From NCBI GenBank assembly GCA_026414525.1, contig JAOAIV010000002.1, positions 1 through 37,723 of the forward strand: a stretch of 37,723 nucleotides of DNA. The letters are read 5' to 3'. The notes beneath the pieces are model-generated. The model did not search any database. It was not told the DNA's origin and saw only the letters and a program-made list of their open reading frames with translations. Below, piece by piece: positions 9,776-18,225 of the stretch. How positions within the stretch are numbered: the stretch's first letter is position 1; every line of letters begins with the position of its first letter. The DNA is from Candidatus Bathyarchaeota archaeon. Its GTDB lineage: Archaea; Thermoproteota; Bathyarchaeia; Bathyarchaeales; Bathycorpusculaceae. A program made the position numbers and the translations under genes.

Positions 9776-10537
9776 ACCGGTTCCCTGTCCCTGCTGTCAA
9801 CAAACAGGGATGTCCTCATTTTTCAATTTGACAATGGCACCGTCATGGTTGTTGGCTGCGACTCGTCAGGCGGAGTAGGCCCAAAGCCTCTTGATAAAAT
9901 CAAAGTAGATGGATTCACTCTTGGGAAATTCATAGCTCGCGTCGCTTTAATGGAAGTTCTAGCCGTTGGCGCGGCGCCTGCATGCATCGTTGACACCCTC
10001 TGCGTAGAGCCGGAGCCGCTGGGCGCCGAAATTTTGCGAGGCGTCCGTGCTGAAGCAGAAAAGGTGGGATTAGATCCGCGGCTGGCAGTAACCGGTAGCG
10101 CAGAGAAAAATTTTCAGGTTGAGCAAACAGGTATGGGCATAACCGTGATAGGCATATGCCGACGGGACGAGATGAAAATTGGGGTTTCTAGGTCAGGAGA
10201 TGTTGTCGCTGCTGTTGGTATCCCCTGCGTGGGCTACGAGGTTATTTCCGCAGAGAATATGCAACTTATCGCTAATGCAGAGGATATTTTGAGGCTTCGA
10301 GAAACAGCTTTTGTTCACGAGATACTCCCTGTAGGGTCAAGAGGCATAGCCTATGAAGTTAACGTCTTAGCTAAAGATTCCAGACTACGCTTCAAGTTGG
10401 CTGATAAAGTCACGGTTGACCTGAAAAAATCCGCTGGCCCGGGAACGGTTGTTCTTGCCAGCCTCGAAGCGTCCAAATTTGAAGAGCTCAAGGCTGTTGT
10501 TAACAAACCAGCTAATATTGTTGCGCATTTACTCTAA
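9772..10537 (+). CDS. Stand-alone PurM/AIR synthase-like protein (CblS-like candidate kinase), frame-disrupted near its 5' end
   Basis: Track ORF starts at 9845, but similarity to the paralog extends upstream (NRDVLIFQFDNGTV~MVVGCDSSGG). TTG at 9772 overlaps the upstream TGA and has GAGGT 8 nt upstream. Removing one G of GGG at 9807-9809 joins the frames (766-1 nt = 255 codons). Confidence 0.8.
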
Positions 10538-10580
10538 CGTAGACACGGCTTGAGTAGCGTTGGATGCCTAACTTCGTGTG

Positions 10581-11138
10581 TTAAATTAGTAAATGTTCTA
10601 GTAGTATTTTGATGCCAATTGCTATTAGAACGCCGCCGCCTACAATCTGTATTTTGTTTTTAAAAAAATTCCCAAGTTTGCTGCCAAAGCAAAAGCCTCC
10701 GAAAGATAATAGGAAGGTAACAATGCCAATTACAATCACGGGAATAACTATTGCCACTTGCAGCAGGGAAAAACTTAGACCAACCGCTAAAGCGTCAATG
10801 CTTGTCGCAACTGAAAGAATCAAAAGCGTAGCTGCCGTCAGCTTGCCACCCTTCTTTTCCTCACCGTCAGCTTTTGCGGAGTATATCATTTTTCCTCCAA
10901 CGAAGGCTAAAAGCCCAAAAGCCAGCCAATGGTCAAAATTGCCGATTACCTCTATCAGGCTTAAGCCTGCCAGCCAACCCAGCATGGGCATAAACGTCTG
11001 AAATGCGCCAAAAGAACTAGCCAACGCTAATCCTGTTTTGGCTCTGCGTTCCCTGTATGTCATGCCGTGCGCAATTGACACTGCAAACGCGTCGGTTGCA
11101 AGCCCAAGCGCAATTAAGAGTATAGTCGCAGCGTCCAC
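10581..11138 (-). CDS. mntP: Manganese efflux pump MntP
   Basis: ATDAFAVSIAHGM and ATSIDALAVGLSF repeated motifs with 6 TM segments. Confidence 0.93.
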   Translation of the reverse strand: MDAATILLIALGLATDAFAVSIAHGMTYRERRAKTGLALASSFGAFQTFMPMLGWLAGLSLIEVIGNFDHWLAFGLLAFVGGKMIYSAKADGEEKKGGKLTAATLLILSVATSIDALAVGLSFSLLQVAIVIPVIVIGIVTFLLSFGGFCFGSKLGNFFKNKIQIVGGGVLIAIGIKILLEHLLI

Positions 11139-11286
11139 TCTGCATCTGCCCGTTTTATGGCTTATTGGCAGTAAACCGTTAAACCTTAAAGGCTTTCGGT
11201 TTCATTCACCGAAGTTTCTTGAAAAAGGTAATATTTCAAGAAAAGCAAAAGACAATTCAGCGGAGAAATCAGTGGAGAAAGAACGT

Positions 11287-12042
11287 TTGAAGCTGAGTCT
11301 ATCCAATGGCATTTTCGCGCATTTGCCTTTAGCTGAGAACATTGTCGCTGTCCAAAAGCTTGGCTTCGAAAACTTAGAGTTTAACATGAAAAGCGTGGAA
11401 AAAGAGAATGATGATTCAGTTTACGTTGCGGAAAAACTTATCAAAATGCATGGACTGAGATGCTTAACGGTTCACGCCGCCTGCCTGCACGTTAAGGAAG
11501 AAAATGAAATCTCTAAGGCTGTTTATTACGGAAAAGTTTCTGCTGATTTCGCGCATCAGCTTTCAGCGCCTGTGCTCGTTGTTCACTCAGATATCAATAG
11601 GCGATTACCCAGCGACTTGAGAAAAAAGTTTCTAACAAGAATCTTCAGCGAGCTGAAGTCTTATGCGGAGAAGTTACGCCTTAAGTTGGCGTTGGAGAAC
11701 CTTTCTTACGCGTCAACAGGTTACGGTAAAAACGTTGATGAACTTGAAGAGGCCATATCCACAATAGGCAATGCCAATTTGGGAGTAACTCTTGATTTTT
11801 GCCATGCCGAAGCAACTGGGCAGACCCTGCGTCTGCTTAACAAATATTATGAGCGCTTGTGCAATGTTCACATAAGCAACCGTGCACACACACCCTTCAA
11901 GGAGGAAACATCGAACCTAAAGGCATTTCTCAGTAAGCTTAAGGATTACGGGTATGATGGTCCGCTTACCGTTGAGCTTAATAGAAAATGCTCGATGGAA
12001 GAAATCCAGCAAACAAAGACTGTGCTTCAAAAGCTGATTTAA
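11287..12042 (+). CDS. Sugar phosphate isomerase/epimerase-like TIM barrel (AP endonuclease 2 family)
   Basis: LKLSLSNGIFAHLPLAENIVAVQKLGFENLEF...LALENLSY...VTLDFCHAEATG...VHISNR; TTG 11287 with GGAG upstream. The track extension to 11038 runs antisense into mntP. Confidence 0.8.
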   Translation: MKLSLSNGIFAHLPLAENIVAVQKLGFENLEFNMKSVEKENDDSVYVAEKLIKMHGLRCLTVHAACLHVKEENEISKAVYYGKVSADFAHQLSAPVLVVHSDINRRLPSDLRKKFLTRIFSELKSYAEKLRLKLALENLSYASTGYGKNVDELEEAISTIGNANLGVTLDFCHAEATGQTLRLLNKYYERLCNVHISNRAHTPFKEETSNLKAFLSKLKDYGYDGPLTVELNRKCSMEEIQQTKTVLQKLI

Positions 12043-12068
12043 TAAGTGCAACCGCTTATTTTTAAGCC

Positions 12069-12293
12069 ATGAAACTTACAATCATAATTGCGGGAGAACT
12101 TATTCTGCTAATAGCTTCAGTGTTTGTTTTCAGAAGCCTCTGGACATTGCTCGACCAATACTTTGAGCAAACACACCTTTGGCTAATGCTAATAATAGGC
12201 TTAATCTTAACGGTGATAGCTTTGCTAATAGTGAATTACGAAGTCAAATGCGAACTAAACAGAAAAGAACAGGCTGCGGAATCAAAAAAATAG
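12069..12293 (+). CDS. Small membrane protein (74 aa)
   Basis: Two predicted TM helices, charged C-terminus. Confidence 0.5.
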   Translation: MKLTIIIAGELILLIASVFVFRSLWTLLDQYFEQTHLWLMLIIGLILTVIALLIVNYEVKCELNRKEQAAESKK

Positions 12294-12394
12294 CAAGTAA
12301 AGCAAAAGCAGATTCCAAATAGACCTAGGCTACGCTGCTTGCAGCACCTTGATATTAGCTACTGCACGTTCAATGTATTTGTTACCAAAATAGG

Positions 12395-12479
12395 CGCGGG
12401 GTGCGGGATTTGAACCCGCGCGGCCTTTTGGGCCACAGACTTAGCAGGCCTGCCCCCTACCAGGCTAGGGCAACCCCGC
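12395..12479 (-). tRNA. tRNA-Ser(GCU)
   Basis: Acceptor GCGGGGT/ACCCCGC; anticodon stem-loop CAGGC-CTGCTAA-GTCTG; long variable arm; T-loop GGTTCAAATCC; CCA not encoded. Confidence 0.95.
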
Positions 12480-12759
12480 CACATTTTCTCCATCATGCCA
12501 TGCTCCTTTTTTAGTTTTGCACATTTTTATTTATTGCCTTTCTGTTCACGTTTTTCAAGATGACTTATTTCCAAGTGGTGGCTATTCAATAGATCATGCG
12601 CTTGCATATTTGTCGCATATTAGAAATTCATTGCAGAAACCTTTAGAGGGTGGGTCTACAAGCAACCAGCGCCAGTCACTTTCAAGAAAACAAAAATTAT
12701 TGTTAACAGGAAAACTTTTATGCTTTAAATTAAGCTATAAGCTATGGAGATGTAATCTA

Positions 12760-13332
12760 ATGGATTTTAAAGGAAGTAGAACCGAACGTAATCTGTTGGC
12801 GGCTTTCGCCGGCGAATCGCAGGCTAGAACTCGCTACACCTTCTTCGCCAGTGTCGCTAAAAAGGAAGGGTATGAGCAGATTGCTGCTATTTTCCAAGAA
12901 ACCGCTGACAATGAGAAGGAGCATGCAGAATTGTTCTTCAAACATTTGAAGGGTGGGATTGTTGAGATTCAAGCTGCCTATCCGGCTGGAGTAATTGGTT
13001 CCACGGAGGAAAATTTGAAGGCCGCGGCTGAAGGTGAGAAAATGGAGTGGGGAACGCTTTACCCTAATTTCGCCGATGTCGCTGAGCAAGAGGGCTTCAG
13101 CGATGTGGCTCTTACTTTCCGCATGGTTGCCAAGGTGGAGGCCTATCACGAACGCAGATACCTGAAATTGCTGGAAAACCTGAAGCAAGGCAAAGTATTC
13201 CGTAAAGACATTTCAATAAAATGGAAATGCAGAAACTGCGGATTCGTCTATGAAGGCATTGAAGCACCTGAAAAATGCCCCGTATGCAGTCATCCGAGAG
13301 GCTACTTTGAAGTCTGGTGTGAAAACTACTAA
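12760..13332 (+). CDS. Rubrerythrin
   Basis: MDFKGSRTERNLLAAFAGESQARTRYTFFA...DNEKEHAELFF with C-terminal rubredoxin-like CRNCGFVYEG...CPVCSHPRGYF. Confidence 0.95.
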   Translation: MDFKGSRTERNLLAAFAGESQARTRYTFFASVAKKEGYEQIAAIFQETADNEKEHAELFFKHLKGGIVEIQAAYPAGVIGSTEENLKAAAEGEKMEWGTLYPNFADVAEQEGFSDVALTFRMVAKVEAYHERRYLKLLENLKQGKVFRKDISIKWKCRNCGFVYEGIEAPEKCPVCSHPRGYFEVWCENY

Positions 13333-13392
13333 CCCGCGCGTCCATTTAGTTTAAAGTCTACTTAATGATTCTTTTTTGCTTCAATTTGAAGT

Positions 13393-13839
13393 TCATAGGG
13401 ATCTGCGGTAAAGTCCCACAAGAGTGCCTTCAGCAATTACATGCCCCTGCATTGCTTTTTCCACATCCTTTTTTCTTGAGTTAGGCTTCAAATCCAATGT
13501 TGTATCCAAAGCGTAAACTTTGAAGAAATATCTGTGTGTTCCATGTGGCGGGCAGGGTCCACCATAAGAGTGCCTTCCAAAATCGTTCATGCCTTCGATG
13601 CCGGGCACGGTGTTCTCTGCTATCTGTCTTGTGCTTCCTGGAATGTTCCAGACGATCCAGTGATCCCAAGTGCCCATGGGCGCGTCAGGATCATCAACTA
13701 TTAGCGCCAGCGTTTTAGTTTCTTTTGGCACGTTCTCAATTGTTAAAGGCGGGTTTACATCTTCGCCATCGCAGGTGTATTTTGCGGGAATAAACTTGCC
13801 ATTTTCAAAAGCTGGGCTTGTTACGGACAACTTTCTCAT
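13393..13839 (-). CDS. YbhB/YbcL family (PEBP-like) protein
   Basis: FIPAKYTCDGEDVNPPLTIENVP, DDPDAPMGTWDHWIVWNIP, YGGPCPPHGTHRYFFKVYALD. Confidence 0.95.
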   Translation of the reverse strand: MRKLSVTSPAFENGKFIPAKYTCDGEDVNPPLTIENVPKETKTLALIVDDPDAPMGTWDHWIVWNIPGSTRQIAENTVPGIEGMNDFGRHSYGGPCPPHGTHRYFFKVYALDTTLDLKPNSRKKDVEKAMQGHVIAEGTLVGLYRRSL

Positions 13840-13938
13840 AATTCCGGCTTCCTGCTCAATAATAAAGAAACATTGCGCTGCATAAAAATCTGTCTAACTG
13901 CAGGAAAGGCGAAAAACCTTATAGAGAAATGACGCGGC

Positions 13939-13963
13939 CTCGCTAAAAAGGGCTATTAGCGAG
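13939..13963. promoter_or_regulatory. Inverted repeat CTCGCTAA-(9 nt)-TTAGCGAG upstream of class II amidotransferase gene
   Basis: Perfect 8-bp arms; ends 34 nt before ATG at 13998; TATA-like CCTTATAG precedes it. Confidence 0.4.
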
Positions 13964-13997
13964 AATCGACAAACTAATTTCAAGAGGGGACTTGATA

Positions 13998-14786
13998 ATG
14001 TGCGGAATATTTGGATTTGCACTTAAAACTTCAATTCACCCAGCTATAATTTTCCGTATCCTCAAAAAACTTGAAGTCAACCGTTATCCAGAAGAGGAAA
14101 AGCCCGTTGGTGGTTATGGTGCTGGTGTGGCTGTTCTGCGTAACGATGGCAGTGTTCTATTAGAGAAAATCGGTAAAATTGATGCTTCCCCAGCAGCGCG
14201 TCTTGAAGAAATTATGTTGCCAAAGCTTTCTGAGGTTTCAATCCTGATTGGGCATGTGCGTTATCCTAGTGCCAAATTTATGCAAACTGTAGAGTTCAAG
14301 GAGACTACCCAACCTTATGTTGAAAATTTTGGGTCATCATTGACTATAGTTTCGGCGCATAACGGTACTGTAGCCAATTATCAGCAGCTACAAGCGAGGC
14401 TGCATGGTCATTCTTTTGAAAGCTCTAAAGTCGAGTTAATTGATTCAGAAGTTATTCCCCACTATTTTTCAGAGCTGCTTAATGAAACAGGAAACGCGGA
14501 TAATGCCTTGCTTCAGCTTCTCTTTACCTTGCAGGGTTCCAACACCATCAGCATGCTTCATATAGATGATGAAGGCATGTATCTGCATTTGCTCCACAAG
14601 GGAAAAACTAGAGGCTTAACAGTGTGGACAAACAATAAAGATGAGATAGTTTTCTGTTCAAGGCCTGAACCTGTAATCGAAGAGTTTGGGCGGTTCTTAG
14701 TGCGAGACAAATTCAAAGAGAAAGTTTCTATTAAATGGCGTGAAGAAGCCGTTTTCAAGATGTCTTTTCCCATATCACTCCAATAA
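13998..14786 (+). CDS. Class II glutamine amidotransferase (Ntn-hydrolase) domain protein
   Basis: ATG directly followed by catalytic Cys (MCGIFGFALK), later GHVRYPSAK and SAHNGTVANYQQL motifs. Confidence 0.85.
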   Translation: MCGIFGFALKTSIHPAIIFRILKKLEVNRYPEEEKPVGGYGAGVAVLRNDGSVLLEKIGKIDASPAARLEEIMLPKLSEVSILIGHVRYPSAKFMQTVEFKETTQPYVENFGSSLTIVSAHNGTVANYQQLQARLHGHSFESSKVELIDSEVIPHYFSELLNETGNADNALLQLLFTLQGSNTISMLHIDDEGMYLHLLHKGKTRGLTVWTNNKDEIVFCSRPEPVIEEFGRFLVRDKFKEKVSIKWREEAVFKMSFPISLQ

Positions 14787-14876
14787 AAACAGGCCGCAGC
14801 AATAGCTCCGGCAATATTTGCAGGAAAAAACTTAAAATTCCACATGAGTCACTTGACTTCAAAAGAGGTTACGCCG

Positions 14877-15074
14877 CTATGTTTCCACCCATTTTTCTAT
14901 TATTAATTTGTCATCGCCTGGCTTGAAGCTTACGCGAACAGGTATCGAGCTTTCGCATTTAAATGGAAACATGCTGTCATCTGCTACGCGTACCGGTAGA
15001 TAAATTAGATATTTTGAGTCTTTTCTTCTAAACAAGGTTCCTTTCCCCTCATTTCCCACCACCGCCGCCTCCAT
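14877..15074 (-). CDS. Small hypothetical protein (65 aa)
   Basis: Compact ORF with beta-rich basic composition; no neighbouring competing ORF. Confidence 0.45.
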   Translation of the reverse strand: MEAAVVGNEGKGTLFRRKDSKYLIYLPVRVADDSMFPFKCESSIPVRVSFKPGDDKLIIEKWVET

Positions 15075-15268
15075 TAAAATTTTAGTTTTTTATTGAAAAA
15101 GTTGCACTATTATTAAAATTTGCGTTTTTTTCTGTAACTGTAATAATGATAGAAGGGGTATTTTTTCACGAAAAATGTTTTTCTCAATATCAATCCTTCT
15201 TGAAGGCAGATTCTGGCTAAAGCATATAAGCAAGACAAAGCACATGGGATTTACCGGGAGGAGTTTAG

Positions 15269-16128
15269 GTGCGTTTAACACCTTTAACATTTGCATCATT
15301 TTTGATATTCTCATTTTGCCTTTCATTTCTTGCTAATTCAGCAAACTACAAACTGTTTCCCTCTGCTCAAGCCCTTGAATCGAACGAATTGTCTGTAACA
15401 CTTTTCTGGTCGAACAACCTACTATATCAAGGTGACGTTGCAACAGTTAGGATATCATTAAAAAGCAGTTCCACTGAGCAACTTTTCATCTATTACATCG
15501 GCATACACTTCGACTGGATGGCTGAAGGCGGCTTCTACGGCTATGATTTATCAGACAGCCCAGTGCTCATCCCAGCCGGCGGCAGTAACATTTTTGATCC
15601 TATGTCAATTCAAATTCCAATAAACGTGACTGCAGGTGAACATACCTATTTTGTCGGCATAGAAGGAAGGCAAGGCGCAACAACAGCCTTCTCATGGGAC
15701 TCTCCAAAATACACTGTGAAAATTCATCCCTTCGGCTACGCAATCATGCTCACGCAGCTTGAACGCGAACTAAACGAGTCCATTCACAAAAACTATGAAA
15801 GCGCAGAAGCCCGATCACTGGTACAGCAAGCACAAAGCGAATTCGCAAAGGCACAACCATTGGCACTTGAAGGCAATTGGCAAGAAGCTCTGCCGCATTT
15901 GTATCTGTCTCTGACCTCTTGACTCAAGCAAGTCAGATAGAGCAGTTGAATGCGGAGCAGAAAGCAGCGCAGCAAACCCTCCTGGTGTATGGAATAATAT
16001 TAACTGTTGTGACTGTGGCCGTTGTTGCCATGATTCTTGTAGTGATGCGGAAAAAGCGGAAGCGCCTCGCCTCTGAAATTTCTCAACCAAACGAGGCGGC
16101 TGAAGAATTTAGCGCAGAGCAGACCTAA
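15269..16128 (+). CDS. Secreted, C-terminally membrane-anchored protein, interrupted by a frameshift
   Basis: GTG 15269 with GGGAGGAG RBS and signal peptide; track splits it into 15269-15922 and 15877-16128. Second part carries the TM anchor TLLVYGIILTVVTVAVVAMILVVMRKKRKR. 860 nt + 1 = 287 codons. Confidence 0.65.
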
Positions 16129-16246
16129 TGCTTTATCTCCTTTTCAATTGACAGCTAGCCGACTCCCAACAACACGCATTGAACGTGTCTTCCTACACGG
16201 CTGCATAATGCTTAAATGTTTTTTTGATTGTGCTTACTATGTTCGC

Positions 16247-16324
16247 GGGCTGGTAGATCAGTCTGGTATGATCGCCACGTTGGCATCGTGGAGGCCGCGG
16301 GTTCAAATCCCGCCCAGTCCACCA
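16247..16324 (+). tRNA. tRNA-Ala(GGC)
   Basis: Acceptor GGGCTGG/CCAGTCC with G3-U70; anticodon stem-loop CCACG-TTGGCAT-CGTGG; T-arm GCGGGTTCAAATCCCGC; encoded CCA. Confidence 0.96.
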
Positions 16325-16380
16325 TCGTACTCTTTTTGCTGTTTTTATCCGTATTTTAAAGGTAAATTGCTTGCTTCGTG

Positions 16381-16782
16381 CTATTCGCTTCCGCGGGTGG
16401 TGCGTCGTTCTTCGAGGAGAGGTAGTCGTATTCGAATGATTGTTTTGTTTCCGTATATGCTGTATTTATGAAGCTTCTTGCCTTCTGGTATTCTGTCCAC
16501 TAAGCCGCATTTTACGAGTTCATCTAAGTTTCGCCAAAGCCCTTTTTTCGCGCCTCTTTTAAGGCTCATCTTTTCGAATAGCTCGTTTACCGTCATCGGC
16601 GCACCATGCTTCTGGTAATGAGCGGCTAATTCCCGCAGGATTTGTCTGTTTCTCTTAGAGCCCAGTGCATCAAGCGTCTTCTCCGTGAGCTCTTCTGGAA
16701 CGAAAAGGCTTTCATGCGTGCCAAGAGTTATTTCCATCAGGTCGTAATATGGCTTTATGAAGTCCCAGTAGCATTTCAGCAC
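16381..16782 (-). CDS. Winged-helix DNA-binding protein
   Basis: SKRNRQILRELAAHYQKHGAPMTVNELFEKMSL...LWRNLDELVKCGLVDR pattern. Confidence 0.65.
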   Translation of the reverse strand: MLKCYWDFIKPYYDLMEITLGTHESLFVPEELTEKTLDALGSKRNRQILRELAAHYQKHGAPMTVNELFEKMSLKRGAKKGLWRNLDELVKCGLVDRIPEGKKLHKYSIYGNKTIIRIRLPLLEERRTTRGSE

Positions 16783-16845
16783 TGCACGTTTTAGTTCACG
16801 GGAGGCAGTTCCATCTGCGCTGCTTTTGCTTGCAGCAAATTTTTC

Positions 16846-17808
16846 TCAGCAGTAATCAAGATCCTTGGATGACTTGGAAAACGGGTAAATAATGTTGCGT
16901 ACAAGATATTCAAGGAATCGTGTAGACACATTTTCCTGCTCGTAAATTTTTCTGCTGACATCGCTGTAAGAATCTATTATGAAAAGTGTTTGGTCTGGGT
17001 TGAGGTCTCTTGAGTGTAGATAACGCATTGGCTTGCCTGAAATCGTAACGGGATCAGGTAAGACTATGGTTGCAGGATACTCAATGCCTTGATCTGCGCA
17101 GATCAATTTCTTAAGCACAGAGAGCCCCGCGTTTGACTCGTCGAAAATGTAGTATGACGCACCGAGGTAGCCAAGGGATTCTAGGCCCCAGCTTACATAG
17201 GGGTACTTCTTTATTTCAGTGCCCAACTTGTTTCTTTCAAAAAGATATATCCTGAGCAGTTCTTTCTCAAAATCAGTTACATTGTATGTACCATCTTTTA
17301 GTTTGATTGTTTTTCTTTCAAGTTTTTCAGGAGTGTTAATCTGTTCCAGTATTGCTTGAAGGCTTTTTTCGAATTCGAGTATTCGCAGGATGCTGTATAC
17401 GTCTCGCTGAATTTCAATTCTGTCCTCAATTATAACAACTTTCACGTTAGGCTTGAATACGCTTTGAAAGAATTTATGTGCTTCAGCGACACGTTCACTT
17501 ATGTCTCCGCGGTGGTAGCCGCGTCCTATGTCTCTTAATGCGCCGATGTAAACGACTGGATTAATAGAGTAGCCACTTTGTATTAGATGCTGCACAAGAA
17601 AGAGTGGGTAGAAATGCTTAAGCTGAGCTACTTCCAAGTCGGCATGGAATGCAACTACAATTATAGAATTTAATTTCCGCTTTTTCCAATGTTCACCTAA
17701 TCCATCTATGACTCGAATTTGTTCCATTTCCGGGAATCTTTGCTTGAACCATTCTTCTGTTAATAATGGAAGGGGTATGGCGCCTTGTGTTTCAGTTTTT
17801 TTGGACAT
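16846..17808 (-). CDS. Divergent class I aminoacyl-tRNA synthetase-like (TyrRS-like) protein, catalytic motifs degenerate
   Basis: C-terminal half: ADQGIEYPATIVLPDPVTISGKPM...LFIIDSYSDVSRKIYE...RFLEYLVRNIIYPF resembles TyrRS DQ...P.L.GL.G.KMS..I.L.DSPEEI..KI..VLEY...IIFP; no HIGH or KMSKS. Confidence 0.5.
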   Translation of the reverse strand: MSKKTETQGAIPLPLLTEEWFKQRFPEMEQIRVIDGLGEHWKKRKLNSIIVVAFHADLEVAQLKHFYPLFLVQHLIQSGYSINPVVYIGALRDIGRGYHRGDISERVAEAHKFFQSVFKPNVKVVIIEDRIEIQRDVYSILRILEFEKSLQAILEQINTPEKLERKTIKLKDGTYNVTDFEKELLRIYLFERNKLGTEIKKYPYVSWGLESLGYLGASYYIFDESNAGLSVLKKLICADQGIEYPATIVLPDPVTISGKPMRYLHSRDLNPDQTLFIIDSYSDVSRKIYEQENVSTRFLEYLVRNIIYPFSKSSKDLDYC

Positions 17809-18019
17809 TTTATTCAGCCTTTTTTTGTTACATTTATTTCAGTAATTATGGGTTAAAGTTACTTAAATTGTGACTAATCCTCGATATCATGTTAATTCGT
17901 TTGTTATATATAAGTTTTGGTAATAAAAAATGTTACTAATGTGGTGTTATGCTGTGTTTTTTATGACTGAAAGCATAACTCATACAGCCACAATTATAGT
18001 CAGTAAAGGATGTAACAAA

Positions 18020-18208
18020 ATGGCTGCAATAAACAATTATGATGCCCGCGAACTCAAAGAAGGCATAATACAGATACACCGAATGCTAGAGCTACGAAAA
18101 CTTCACATGAAGAATTTAGAAGCAGGGCAAATTTGCAGTACCTGTAGCAGCATCTGTAGTGAACTAGGCTTGCAAAAACAAACACTGCGCTTCTTAAACC
18201 GCCATTAA
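18020..18208 (+). CDS. Small Cys-containing hypothetical protein
   Basis: Likely ATG 18020 (MAAINNYDARELKEGIIQIHRMLELRK...ICSTCSSICSELG); track start 17930 is probably upstream of the true start. Confidence 0.45.
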   Translation: MAAINNYDARELKEGIIQIHRMLELRKLHMKNLEAGQICSTCSSICSELGLQKQTLRFLNRH

Positions 18209-18225
18209 AAGTAATGCCGCTAAAT

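Noticed and set aside
11038-11286. N-terminal extension of the TIM-barrel ORF
   Set aside because: Runs antisense over the mntP 5' end and lacks homology-like sequence; TTG at 11287 has a proper RBS.
12517-12759. N-terminal extension of rubrerythrin
   Set aside because: Low-complexity upstream translation; standard rubrerythrin start MDFKGSRTE at 12760.
16148-16471. Track ORF across tRNA-Ala
   Set aside because: Contains the entire tRNA gene; spurious.
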